Shown here: positions 49,746-59,704 of the stretch, piece after piece
Layout of the letters: each line of letters starts with the position of its first letter
Position numbering within the stretch: the stretch's first letter is position 1
Source of the DNA: Viola odorata
Lineage: Eukaryota; Streptophyta; Magnoliopsida; Malpighiales; Violaceae
NCBI GenBank assembly: GCA_963691705.1
Contig: OY829537.1
Span: 53,172,304-53,236,303, forward strand
DNA: 64,000 nucleotides
Reading direction: 5' to 3'
Made by a program: the position numbers and the translations under genes
The notes under the pieces: generated by a model
Database searches by the model: none
What the model saw: the letters and a program-made list of their open reading frames with translations, nothing else
Told to the model about the DNA's origin: nothing

Positions 49746-50178
49746 AAATTATTTTCTGCAAATTACTTTCTGCAAGTTACTTCCTGCATCAGCGTAAGGT
49801 TGCGAGTACTACTGATACGATCCTGGTTCCTTAGGATGCGTAGCACCAAATTTGATCGTTGTTCAAAGACGGATTTCCCTGCGGAATAATAGAACTCACT
49901 TACACAATTTAAGCCTGTTGAACGCTAAGCAACAACCAACCTAAATCCGAACAAGGGAGGGTCCTTGTCGAATCCACTACGCCTATATCCCTTGTGGATA
50001 TCAACCTAGGGCAGACAACAAGTAGGATGCAATTCCAGAATTTACATGTATACGACTCAAGTATTGCAGACTCAAGAAGAACAAGGTTCAACCACTTGAA
50101 CAAGGGGCGGAGATTTGAAAGAGATAGTCTCAATTTATCAAAATAACAGCCAAAGAAATAAGGAGGCCAAGCGGCTCC

Positions 50179-50186
50179 TTATATAG
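50179..50186 (-). promoter_or_regulatory. TATA box in the 3' LTR of chromovirus 2
   Basis: CTATATAA on the minus strand, about 580 bp from the start of U3. The same box is at 55867-55874 in the 5' LTR, where it would drive the element. Confidence 0.6.
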
Positions 50187-50365
50187 TATCTTACAAGCAA
50201 AACCCTAATTCCAAAATAGGAATATTAAATAAGGTAAAACACTTAACTAATTAATTAAAGGGTCTAATTAATTAATTAAGCAAAAAAAATAGTCAAACGC
50301 GTGCCAGCTCTAGGACAAGCGAATCGGATAGGCACCATTTCCTTCACAGTAGACAGAAACAGCGA

Positions 50366-50545
50366 AACGGACAGGTGCCGAATCGGGCAGGAGCCGTTTC
50401 CAACAAAGAGCAGGCAGGCATGAAACGGATACGCGGAACGGGCACAGCAAACGGCACGCACGATAGATGAGTGAAACGGCAACGGGTAGGGAAACGGACA
50501 AATGCCGTTTGTGAGAAACGGACAAGTGCCGTTTGAGGGAAACGG
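50366..50545. promoter_or_regulatory. Cluster of AACGG/CCGTT motifs in U3
   Basis: Twelve copies in 180 bp, some paired as imperfect palindromes of the form AAACGGACAAGTGCCGTTT in a ~22-bp tandem. AACGG is the core of the plant MSA element bound by three-repeat MYB factors at G2/M. That link is inferred. The region lies about 180-365 bp upstream of the TATA box. Confidence 0.55.
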
Positions 50546-50643
50546 TCAAGTGTCGTTTCTAGTAGAATCATCATCGCTCATGGTGAAGGTGAGAAGATTC
50601 ACCACTCTTGGCCTCTTCTCTCGAAGTGCAACTTTCTCACTTG

Positions 50644-53406
50644 TCATCTCACACTCCAGCTCTTGTGAATGAGAGATGACAATCTATCTTGAAGCTTTTG
50701 AGCTCTGGCTCGAGTCATTGGACCAGCTGGCGGTAACGGCACCTCGATGCGTGGATTCGCATCATCCCCTCCCCCTTCGGAAGGATTCGCCCTCGAATCC
50801 GAATCGGCATCAGCAGCAAGTCCATGCTCGTCATCTGCATCAAACAAAACTAAGTCAGACACATTGAAAGTAGAGCTAACGGCACCATACTCACTTGGCA
50901 ACGCCAGTTTATAGGCATTGTTGTTGATCTTCTCAACAATCTAGAACGGTCCGTCTCCTCTAGGAGATAGCTTGCCGCGGTGTTGGTCGGGAAAACGCTC
51001 CTTGCGCATATGCAGCCATACCCAATCTCCAACCTGGAACGTTACTAGCCGTCGGCCATCGTTCCGTTTCTGCATAAGCTTCTCATTCACGCGCTCAATG
51101 TTCTGTTTTGCCGTAGCATGTAATTGCTTGACAAAATCAGCCTTCTGTGCACCATCTAAACTTACAACATCACTCAAAGGTAAAGGAGTTAAATCCAACA
51201 CAGTCCTAGGATTAAATCCATAAACAAGTTCAAACGGCGAGTAATGAGTAGTAGAATGAACAACACGGTTGTAAGCAAATTCGATAAACGGTAAATGATC
51301 AACCCAAGTAGAAACATGCTTACGCACTAAGGTGCGCAAAAGGGAACCAATGGTCCGATTCACCACCTCGGTTTGACCATCCGTTTGTGGGTGATATAAT
51401 GTAGAATACAACAATTTAGTACCAAGCTTCTTCCACAAGACACGCCAAAAATGGCTAAGAAACTTAGTATCTCTATCACTCACAATAGTCAAAGGAATAC
51501 CATGTAAATGGACTACTTCACGAAAGAATAAATCAGCAATCTGAGTAGCATCATAAGTAGTAGAACATGGAATAAAATGGGACATTTTCGAAAATCTGTC
51601 CACCACAACAAAGACACTATCCTTCCTGTTCTTAGACAGAGGCAGTCCTACGATAAAGTCCATGGACAAATTGGTCCAGGGATGAGAAGGAACAGGTAAC
51701 GGCATGTATTCTCCAGGACCAGCAGACTTGGACTTGGCTCTACGACAAATTAAACATCTAGCAATAATGCGCACTACATCACGCTTCATGTGAGGCCAAT
51801 AAAAGTGATCCTGTAACACATCTAACGTCTTAGTCACGCCAAAGTGACCCATTAAACCACCACTATGGGCTTCATGCACAAGTAACTCACGAAGAGAGCA
51901 ATGAGGAATACACAAGTGTTTGCCCCTAAATAAATATCCCTCATGCTTATAAAATTTAGAACCAGAAATAGAAACGCCATGCACATAAACATCACCAAAA
52001 TCAGCATCGGCAACATAGAGTGCTATAATGTGCGAAAATCCAAGCAATTTGGCATTAAGAGAAGTAATTAACGCGTACCTTCGCGATAGTGCATCAGCAA
52101 CAATATTCTCTTTACCTTGCTTGTATTGAATGTGATAAGGGAAAGCCTCAATAAATTCCATCCAAACGGCATGTCGTCGATTGAGCTTCCCTTGTCCCTT
52201 GAGGTACTTCAAGCTCAAATGGTCAGTGTGGATGATGAACTCTCTCGGCATCAGGTAGTGTTGCCATGTCTCCAACGCTCGGACAAGAGCATAGAACTCC
52301 TTGTCATACGTCGGATACCTGAGTTGAGCATCCTTGAGCTTCTCACTGAAAAAGGCAATCGGTCGTTTCTCCTGCATCAGAATGGCGCCGATTCCTAATC
52401 CGCTGGTGTCACACTCTATCTCAAATGCCTTGCTGAAGTCGGGTAGTGCTAGCACTGGAACGGCACAGAGCCGTTCCTTGAGTGTAGCAAACGCCTCCTC
52501 CTGTGGTTGTTCCCACCTGAAAACAACATTCTTCTTTGTTAAATCATTCAGAGGAACAACGATGGTGCTAAAGTCCTTTACAAATCGCCGATAGAAGCTC
52601 GCTAACCCATGGAATGATCTCACATCACTAACGGTCTTCGGCGTCGGCCACTCCTGAATCGCGCGGATCTTCTCTTTATCCACTTTAACGCCATCTGCAC
52701 TCACAATAAAACCAAGAAAGCCAACTTGTTCCATTGCGAAAGAACACTTACTAGGTTTAACATACAATTTCTGCTCATGAAGTGTTAGAAAAACCTCCCT
52801 AAGATGTAAAACATGCTCATCAAACGATTTGCTATAGATTAAAATATCATCAAAATAAATAACAACAAATCTGCCAATTAAGTGCCGAAGTACATGGTTC
52901 ATTAATCTCATAAAGGTGCTAGGAGCATTAGTCAAGCCAAACGGCATAACCATCCATTCATATAAACCATATTTAGTTTTAAAAGCAGTTTTCCATTCAT
53001 CTCCTTCTTTCATACGAATCTGGTGGTAGCCACTCATTAAATCAATTTTAGAAAATATTCTACTACCACTTAATTCATCTAACATATCATCTAAACGAGG
53101 AATAGGGTGGCGATAATTTACAGTTATTTTGTTGATTGCTCGACAATCAACACACATGCGCCAACTACCATCCTTCTTTGGGACTAGAATAACTAGAACG
53201 GCACATGGAGATAGGCTCTCCCGGACGTACCCACGCGCAAGCAAATCGTCCACTTGCCGTTGTAATTCCTTGGTCTCCTCTGGGTTAGTTCGGTAGGCTG
53301 GCCGATGAGGAATTGCCGATCCAGGGACAAAGTCAATCTGATGTTCTATGCCTCGGATCGGAGGCAATCCAGGCGGCATCTCCTCGGGCAGCACATCCGT
53401 AAATTC
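50644..53406 (-). pseudogene. Chromovirus 2 pol: RT, RNase H, integrase
   Basis: An 817-codon open stretch (50941-53394) follows the gag-pro part in the same frame. RT: catalytic Asp in [12 protein letters not shown] (about residue 118) and YFDD at 180-183. RNase H: CDTSG at about 329 and VADALSRR near 432-439. Integrase: zinc-binding HEAH..CLIC at about 507-550, and a complete D,D35E triad (SMDF D579, VSDRD D640, GQTE E676). The C-terminal SPRGDGPF motif is cut by a TAG at 50941-50943. The rest (50644-50901, INNNAYKL and GPMTRARAQKL) continues in frame and ends inside the 3' LTR. Domains look intact apart from the stops. Confidence 0.92.
50765..50778 (-). other. Polypurine tract of chromovirus 2
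   Basis: GAAGGGGGAGGGGA on the minus strand directly before the 3' LTR start TGATGCGAATCC. It is also coding sequence (Gly-rich SEGGGDD). Confidence 0.85.
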
Positions 53407-55050
53407 CTACAAAAGAGAAGAAAGAGCAATCGGAACGGCATGTGACCGTTCCGCGTCATCTGACATCAAACAATAAGAGCGAAAACGGATTAAGAGAATA
53501 GGACGGCTCACGCAAAAACAGTGTTTTTGAAAAATCAGTGCTCTCTCCACTTCGCTCCCCTTGGCATATACACTCAATTTCTTTTTACTTGCCTCTCTTT
53601 TTCTCTCAATGCCACTCTCAGCACGCTTACTCTTTTCGTGCGAATGTTTACACTCTCCCTCTGCATGCTTGCTGTTTTCATGCAAATGTTTACACTCTCC
53701 CTCTGCATGCTTGCTGTTTTCATGCGAATGTTTAAGGCTCACACACTCAGTATTCCTCCCTTCATTCTTCACACTCAAACCTTCTTTTTCTCTCGCAAGC
53801 TGTTTTGCAATTTCATATTCAACGTAAGACTTAGCAAGCCATTGCTGATCCTCAAGGACTTCGGCTGGTGTGAGGGGCGCTAAAGTAAACTTCTTACCAT
53901 CCTTGACCAACTTATAGAGATTCCGTTTTCCCTCATGAGTCGCGTCTCTGTCAAAGTGCCATGGTCTGCCAAGAATGATATGACTCGCTTGCATAGGGAC
54001 CACATCGCAAAGTACTTCATCCTGGTACTTGCCGATACTAAATCTGGCAAGCACCTGCCGATTCACCCTGACGCCGGTCCCATCTGTCATCCAATGAAGC
54101 TGATATGGCTTCGGATGTTTTACCGTTGGTAAATCGAGTTTATCGACCATTAACCAACTCGCGCAATTAGTGCAGTTGTCGTTGTCAATGATGATGGAAC
54201 AACCCTTTTTGTCAATCACACCACGGGTATGGAACAGATTGGTCCGTTGTTCCTCGTCACACACTTCTTCGGTGGCCTGTACGCTTAGATTCCGACGTAC
54301 AACAAGCAATTGAACCTGCTCACCTCTCTGACAGTCAACATCCGAATCGGCATGACCATCTTCCTCAGTTTTCGATTCCTCCTGCTCATCATCCGATTCT
54401 TCCTCTCCATTCGGCCTGATGATGAAAACTCTCTTATTTGGGCATTCCGATTTCTTATGCCCTCGGCCGTTGCACTTGAAACAGACAATATCCTTAGTGG
54501 CTGGCCGATCCACAGGTGGAGTATAAGATTTGTTAGTAGCCGTTTTGGAAGGGATAACGGCACTAGAGGAGCTCTTTGAAACGGAGCCATCTTTGTCTCC
54601 CTTGGACCACGACGGCTTCTTCCAAGATGAGGAATTAGCAGTCGTATAGGAACTCCTAGCTTTCCTATGATGCTTCTCAATCTTTTGAGCCATGTGAAGC
54701 ATCTCCTCGAGAGTATTGTATTGAGTCAACTCCAAGGCGTCGGCAATCTCAGCATTCAATGCAGTAATAAATCGAGCCATTGTTACCTCAGGTTCCTAAG
54801 TAATCCTTGCTTGAGCTAAAGCAATCTCCATCTCATTAAAATAAACCCCAACTCCCTTGCTGCCTTGCTTCAAGGTTTGGAGCCATTGATGAAGCTCACG
54901 GTGAAAATGGGTAGGAACAAACCGTTGCCTCATCACCTGTTTCATCTCACCCCAATCATTTATCGGACCAGCATAAATAGCTGCTCTCTTCAGGTTGAGC
55001 TGCTCCCACTAATGACTACCATATCCACCGAATTGAAGGACAATTGTGTT
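53407..55050 (-). pseudogene. Chromovirus 2 gag and protease
   Basis: Minus-strand frame, open for 457 codons from 54780 to a TAG at 53407-53409, and continued upstream in the same frame through TAGs at 54796-54798 and 55009-55011. Upstream Gag shows MKQVMRQRFVPTHF and LKQGSKGVGVYFNEME. The zinc knuckle CFKCNGRGHKKSEC is at residues 100-113 of the 457. The protease has LGRPWHFDRD, but its active-site loop reads IDNDNCTN where D-S/G/N-G is usual. A His/Lys/Glu-rich tandem (HSHENSKHAEGECK, about three copies) follows. Gag starts abruptly at 55050 next to an LTR-terminus fragment. Confidence 0.88.
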
Positions 55051-55093
55051 TGATCCTGGTTCCTTAGGATGCGTAGCACCAAATTTGATCGTT
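55051..55093 (-). repeat. LTR-terminus fragment inside chromovirus 2
   Basis: Forty-three bp nearly identical to the plus-strand start of its own LTR (TGATCCTGGTTCC in place of TGATACGATCCTGG, then CACCAAATTTGATCGTT). It lies between gag and the leader, about 400 bp from the true LTR. Confidence 0.85.
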
Positions 55094-55486
55094 TCCTTGA
55101 TTAATCGAACTTTTGTGGCGCAAATACTTCTATATATTTTTGTATTTGCAGAATTGAATTCCTCTTCTTCTTCTTTTTTCTTTTTTTTTTACTATGAACA
55201 AAACTTAGTGTTTTGATCACAACTTTTTATTCTTAACTCCGAATCGACTGATTCTTTTTGATTCGGAAGCCTAACAGGTGCAGCTTTCCAACGAGACCAA
55301 AATCGCCAAAATCAGACTTCAATAGCTATATATTAAAATTCAATTCCGACACTGCCTGAATTTTTCACATGTAACGAACCAAGTACAGCAAAGAAATCAG
55401 TTTTGAATGGAGTAGAATGAATTACCGATTTCAACGATGAAAACTTGAAACAAATAAAGATACTTACCAATCTTTGAACGCCTTAA
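55094..55486 (-). other. Chromovirus 2 leader
   Basis: About 390 bp of non-coding leader between PBS and the LTR-terminus fragment, with an A/G-rich run near 55165-55190. On the minus strand GATTGGTAAGTATC near 55460-55475 resembles a strong splice donor. No acceptor was assigned. Confidence 0.5.
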
Positions 55487-55498
55487 GCTCCGCTACCA
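55487..55498 (-). other. Primer-binding site of chromovirus 2
   Basis: On the minus strand TGGTAGCGGAGC begins two bases after the 5' LTR. It agrees at 10 of 12 positions with TGGTATCAGAGC, the complement of plant initiator tRNA-Met. Confidence 0.75.
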
Positions 55499-55500
55499 AC

Positions 55501-56453
55501 TGATACGATCCTGGTTCCTTAGGATGCGTAGCACCAAATTTGATCGTTGTTCAAAGACGGATTTCCCTGCGGAATAATAGAACTCACTTACACAATTTAA
55601 GCCCGCTGAACGCTAAGCAACAGCCAACCTAAATCCGAACAAGGGAGGGTCCTTGTCGAATCCACTACGCCTATATCCCTTGTGGATATCAACCTAGGGC
55701 AGACAACAAGTAGGATGCAATTCCAGAATTTACTTGTATACGACTCAAGTATTGCGGACTCAAGAAAAACAAGGTTCAACCACTTGAACAAGGGGCGGAG
55801 ATTTGAAAGAGATAGTCTCAATTTATCAAAATAACAGCCAAAGAAATAAGGAGGCCAAGCGGCTCCTTATATAGTATCTTACAAGCAAAACCCTAATTCC
55901 AAAATAGGAATATTAAATAAGGTAAAACACTTAACTAATTAATTAAAGGGTCTAATTAATTAATTAAGCAAAAAAAATAGTCAAACGCGTGCCAGCTCCA
56001 GGACAAGCGAATCGGATAGGCACCGTTTCCTTCACAGCAGACAGAAACAGCGAAACGGACAGGTGCCGAATCGGGCAGGAGCTGTTTCCAACAAAGAGCA
56101 GGCAGGCGCCAAACGGATACGCGGAACGGGCACAGCAAACGGCACGCGCGATAGATGAGTGAAACGGCAACGGGTAGGGAAACAGACAAATGCCGTTTGG
56201 GAGAAACGGACAAGTGCCGTTTGAGGGAAACGGTCAAGTGTCGTTTCTAGCAGAATCATCATCGCTCATGGTGAAGGTGAGAAGATTCACCACTCTTGGC
56301 GTCTTCTCTCGAAGTGCAACTTTCTCACTTGTCATCTCACACTCCAGCTCCTTGTGAATGAGAGATGACAATCTATCTTGAAGCTTTTGAGCTCTGGCTC
56401 GAGTCATTGGACCAGCTGGCGGTAACGACACCTGGATGCGTGGATTCGCATCA
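55501..56453 (-). repeat. 5' LTR of chromovirus 2
   Basis: 953 bp with the same ends as the 3' LTR. Contains a minus-strand TATA box at 55867-55874 and a nearly complete AACGG/CCGTT cluster upstream of it. Confidence 0.93.
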
Positions 56454-56659
56454 ACTACCCTCGCCTGGACGTGACTCTACTTCTAGCATCAACCTAGGGA
56501 CTACGACTACTACCCTCGCCTATATCAGAATTTACCAATCACCCACTCCCTGGTAAGTCTGCATTTAAGTTCTACATTATTTTCAAAACCATCACTGGTA
56601 TAGGAGCAACCATCTTTACTGCTCATAAAAAATATCGGTTACACCTCATTTTTTGATAA

Positions 56660-58214
56660 GACAGTAAAGAGGGGGCAACTATTGCTACCCGATTTTTGAT
56701 TTTTAATTTTTTGTCGAAACATTTTTCACATTTTTAACATCAATTTTCTAAAATCGTATTTTTATTTACTCTCGTCAATCTGTTATTTATTTTTACACTT
56801 TATTGCATTTAAATTTTATTCATAGTTTTTTTGCATTTCTATCGCTTTTCCCATTTTAACTCAAACGGTTGTGGTAATTAACACGTGAGCATGCATCTTC
56901 TCCATTGGGTTCATGCCCCAAGGAAACCAGCTTCTCCTTATCTCTTCATGATCAAATCATTCCGCGATCGTCCCTCTAACGCGACCAACAGCCTCGAACC
57001 TTTCAACGATTCTCAGCTACACAACCACTGCTCATCGACACATCATCTCGCCTCCACCGAATCAACTTCGGCTATAAATAGACAGCCCGTCCAGGTATTT
57101 TCCTTACCAATCCACGAACAACATCAAGCACAAACACTCTCTAAAATTAGTCTCTTTGGCTGCTCTCTTTAATGAAAGGTTGAAGCTTATTTTCAAGCAT
57201 TAAATTTTCATTTTTCATGCTTTTTCTGCAAATTATTTCAAGAAATTAATTGCTCATGTTTTGAGGAAATAAATCGTTGTTTTTCTTTTAAATCATCATT
57301 CTTGTTGTTTTAGATTAATTTCGTCACTTTTCTTCGCCGAATCGCTAGCCTATTCGAGTGAATTTTAAGTTTTTATTTAATTAATTTAATTAACTTTTCA
57401 TTAAATTAGCACTGTTTTGTATGAAATTAAATTGCTGTAATTGCTTAGTTGAATTTCTGATACTGTAAGGGTCATTTTGGTGTAAAAATTACTTATTTTT
57501 GTGATGATTGGCAGGACCTTAGCCGCCGGCAGGAGCATCGACGACCAAGGTTAGAGACGATGAACAGGAGAAAGCAACGACTCTCTCTAAATGTTTGCCT
57601 AGGCCACGCAAGCCCAAACCAAGAAGCACGCCTCAAGCGCGCGCACCCAAGAAGAAAAGGCCCGGCCTTTGGCCCAGCGTGTGAAGGAAGAGGTTGGGCT
57701 TGACCCAGCTATGGGCCCACTCTCGGCCCAGTGGGCCGAGCCCAATTTTTCAGCCCCATAATTTTTTCGTGCCATGTAATCGTATAATTGTACTGTTTAT
57801 TTATTTCTGCACTCGTACAATTTATATTCGTATGCTTGTTTATTTCCGCATATACGCTTGTATGCATGAATATATAGAATTGTTAGAATTTAATTAATTG
57901 GGCATGATCACATAAATTAGGATTTTTACAAACATATGATTTTAAACACCTCTTTTATCCGGTAACCTTTTAGGATGTGACTCAGGTGCCTAACACCTTC
58001 TCGAGTCCATAATACGACCCCGAACCAATGTTCTCGGGTTCATACCCATTTTGCCTTAGTTTATTTTTATTTTTATGCCATGACAATAGGTTCCCTAAAC
58101 CTAGAAACAAAAATAGGGTGGTGACTTCATATACATTATGTGACACGAGCCAGATTTCGTGCCACATCTCGTCCCAAACCGCGTTGCGCAAAAAATCCAA
58201 AAAGGGGGGTGTGA
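56660..58214 (+). repeat. Polypurine tract and plus-strand Tat-like LTR
   Basis: AGTAAAGAGGGGGCAAC (56664-56680 region) precedes an LTR of about 1.5 kb. The LTR starts TTGCTACCCGATTTTTGA and ends AGGGGGGTGTGACA at 58214. A TATA box CTATAAATAG lies at 57073-57082. Its last 250 bp align with the end of the minus-strand LTR at 45469 and 59705 (GGTTCCCTAAAC, ATAGGGTGGTGACTTCAT), but in opposite orientation. It belongs to a related but different family. No PBS follows, so it is read as a 3' LTR; the 5' LTR is missing. Confidence 0.6.
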
Positions 58215-58894
58215 CACAAAAGGTTGAGAAAATAAAAGAATGTGGAAGCAAAGAGCAAGTCCAATGTCATTTTACTGCTATCTCATGTCTGATGGTGCAT
58301 GTACCCTAGATATTATGCAAATATAACCAGCGCTTAGTTAGGCATTTACGCTCATGAATGAAATAAAGCGCGACGACCCAAAATGCTCACAGGGATATGC
58401 TTGTGACTGCTTATGTCTAAAGCATGTCATGGATATAAGAGCTAACAGACGAGATCATGCATGCCATATAATTTCAAATGAATATGCAAGTCATTCGTGA
58501 CGCAATAAAATGATGAACATGCTCAATTTATGGAAGGTTTGAAAATTCGAGGGTAGTGTGGATTTTTATCAAAAAAATCTTAACAATTTTAGCAATTTTA
58601 TAGACAAAATGTGAGGGCATGACCACTCACGAATTTTTATGAATAATTAAAAGAATGGCACCAAATTTGGGAATGAATGCGCAATGACTATACAATGACT
58701 AAAACTTAAAGAGGCAGAAAGATAGATGGACTTCTCTGAACTTTTGCAGCACGACAGAAAGGACGGTCATTCAAGAGCTGGTAGGAGGAGGACTCATCTG
58801 TCCCGTTGAGTAGTGATAGACCTAAGCAAAGGTAGGATGAAGGCAAAGAGTTCTTTGTCACGAATTAACGCTCTCTATGCTTTGCCCCCCGGTA
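58215..58894. repeat. Inverted repeat arm, right
   Basis: Reverse-complement partner of 46899-48290, starting directly at the outer end of the plus-strand LTR. Non-coding. Confidence 0.7.
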
Positions 58895-59680
58895 AAAAAA
58901 TAAATCAATTATTGATGTTCTCCAACCTTTTTCTGGTCGTTATTTCAACTGCTTGCCCCCAAGTTTACAAGCCTCACTGTACTCGAAATAAAGAGGAAAT
59001 AAATAGTAAATTCACAGGAAAAGGATATCCCAAGCTCCTAAATTAAAAATTAAAATTAAATAAGAATATAAATATTGAAAAGAACACGTGGGTTGCCTCC
59101 CACGAAACGCCCTTGTTTATAGTCGTAGGCTTGACTAATGGTGAAACTTCCTTTCATGCCTTTGTTCTGCAAGTAGAAAAGAAAGAAACTGATCAGTAGC
59201 ATTTAGATTCAAAATGGACTGAAAATTAGAATAATGATTTAATAAATGTAATAACAAGGACATAATTTTAATAAATTAAAAGAGTAAAATGTGGCAAACA
59301 ATGGCAATAATGAAACAAATATGCATATAATCATGATGTACATGTTGGGGCTCTAACTTGGACTAATTTCTAACTGGGTGAAAGGCTCCCGGACGATACC
59401 ATAAAAGTTGTCCCTCAGTAAATGAATTATAGAGCGTCAACTGATCCCTTAACGGAATCGGGCCACTTTCCAATCTATTTAGGGGTTCTAGTCCGAGTTA
59501 AGGTTCATGAAAGCCTACCAGGGCATGGGCCCTAGGACTTCACTACTACCAATCCTAATCTTATTTGGAAAGGGCCCGACTGCAGGGCATTATGCATGAA
59601 ATGCGTATGATAGTTTATCAAAGTGAGTAAATAATAAAAAAAAAACAAACACCTCAAAAAAAAATCGGCTTCTACCCTAC
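58895..59680 (-). other. Retroelement interior, non-coding
   Basis: No coding domain. At 59090-59113 the minus strand carries GCGTTTCGTGGGAGGCAACC, the conserved non-coding motif also seen at 18781-18805 in the Athila-type element. Confidence 0.5.
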
Positions 59681-59703
59681 AAGTCCCGAGTGAAGTCGCC
59701 AAA
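59681..59703 (-). other. Primer-binding site of the Tat-like element
   Basis: On the minus strand TTTGGCGACTTCACTCGGGA follows the LTR end. It resembles the TGGCGACTCCACTGGGGA site (tRNA-Arg) known for Tat/Ogre elements. This fixes the minus-strand orientation. Confidence 0.7.
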
Positions 59704-59704
59704 C

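Larger units (their letters stand above)
49813..50764 (-). repeat. 3' LTR of chromovirus 2
   Basis: Plus-strand ends TGATACGATCC and GATTCGCATCA. U3 lies to the right; a minus-strand CTATATAA is at 50179-50186. Twelve AACGG/CCGTT motifs occur at 50366-50545, upstream of that TATA box. A one-base deletion relative to the other LTR shifts the last codons of pol. Confidence 0.93.
49813..56453 (-). mobile_element. Chromovirus 2 (CRM-like Ty3/gypsy), complete ends
   Basis: A 6,641-bp LTR retrotransposon on the minus strand with LTRs of 952 and 953 bp, PBS, gag-pro-RT-RH-IN in one reading frame, and PPT. The target duplication ACTAC is perfect (49808-49812, 56454-56458). By eye the LTRs differ at about 20 positions plus one indel, near 2%, so it is the youngest large insertion here. 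Pol runs 121 bp into the 3' LTR, as in CRM elements. The frame is interrupted by four TAG codons and gag lacks its N-terminal part, so autonomous activity is unlikely. Confidence 0.93.

Noticed and set aside
49484..49790. Regularly spaced direct repeats resembling a CRISPR-like array
   Set aside because: The units are contiguous degenerate tandem copies without unique spacers, in a plant retroelement.
50276..50574. Three overlapping Arg/Val-rich minus-strand ORFs (also at 55956-56262)
   Set aside because: They lie in U3 and arise from the tandem AACGG/CCGTT repeats in several frames.
58312..58620. Possible structured RNA gene in the inverted arm
   Set aside because: No conserved RNA features; the sequence is simply the partner of 47.8-48.3 kb.
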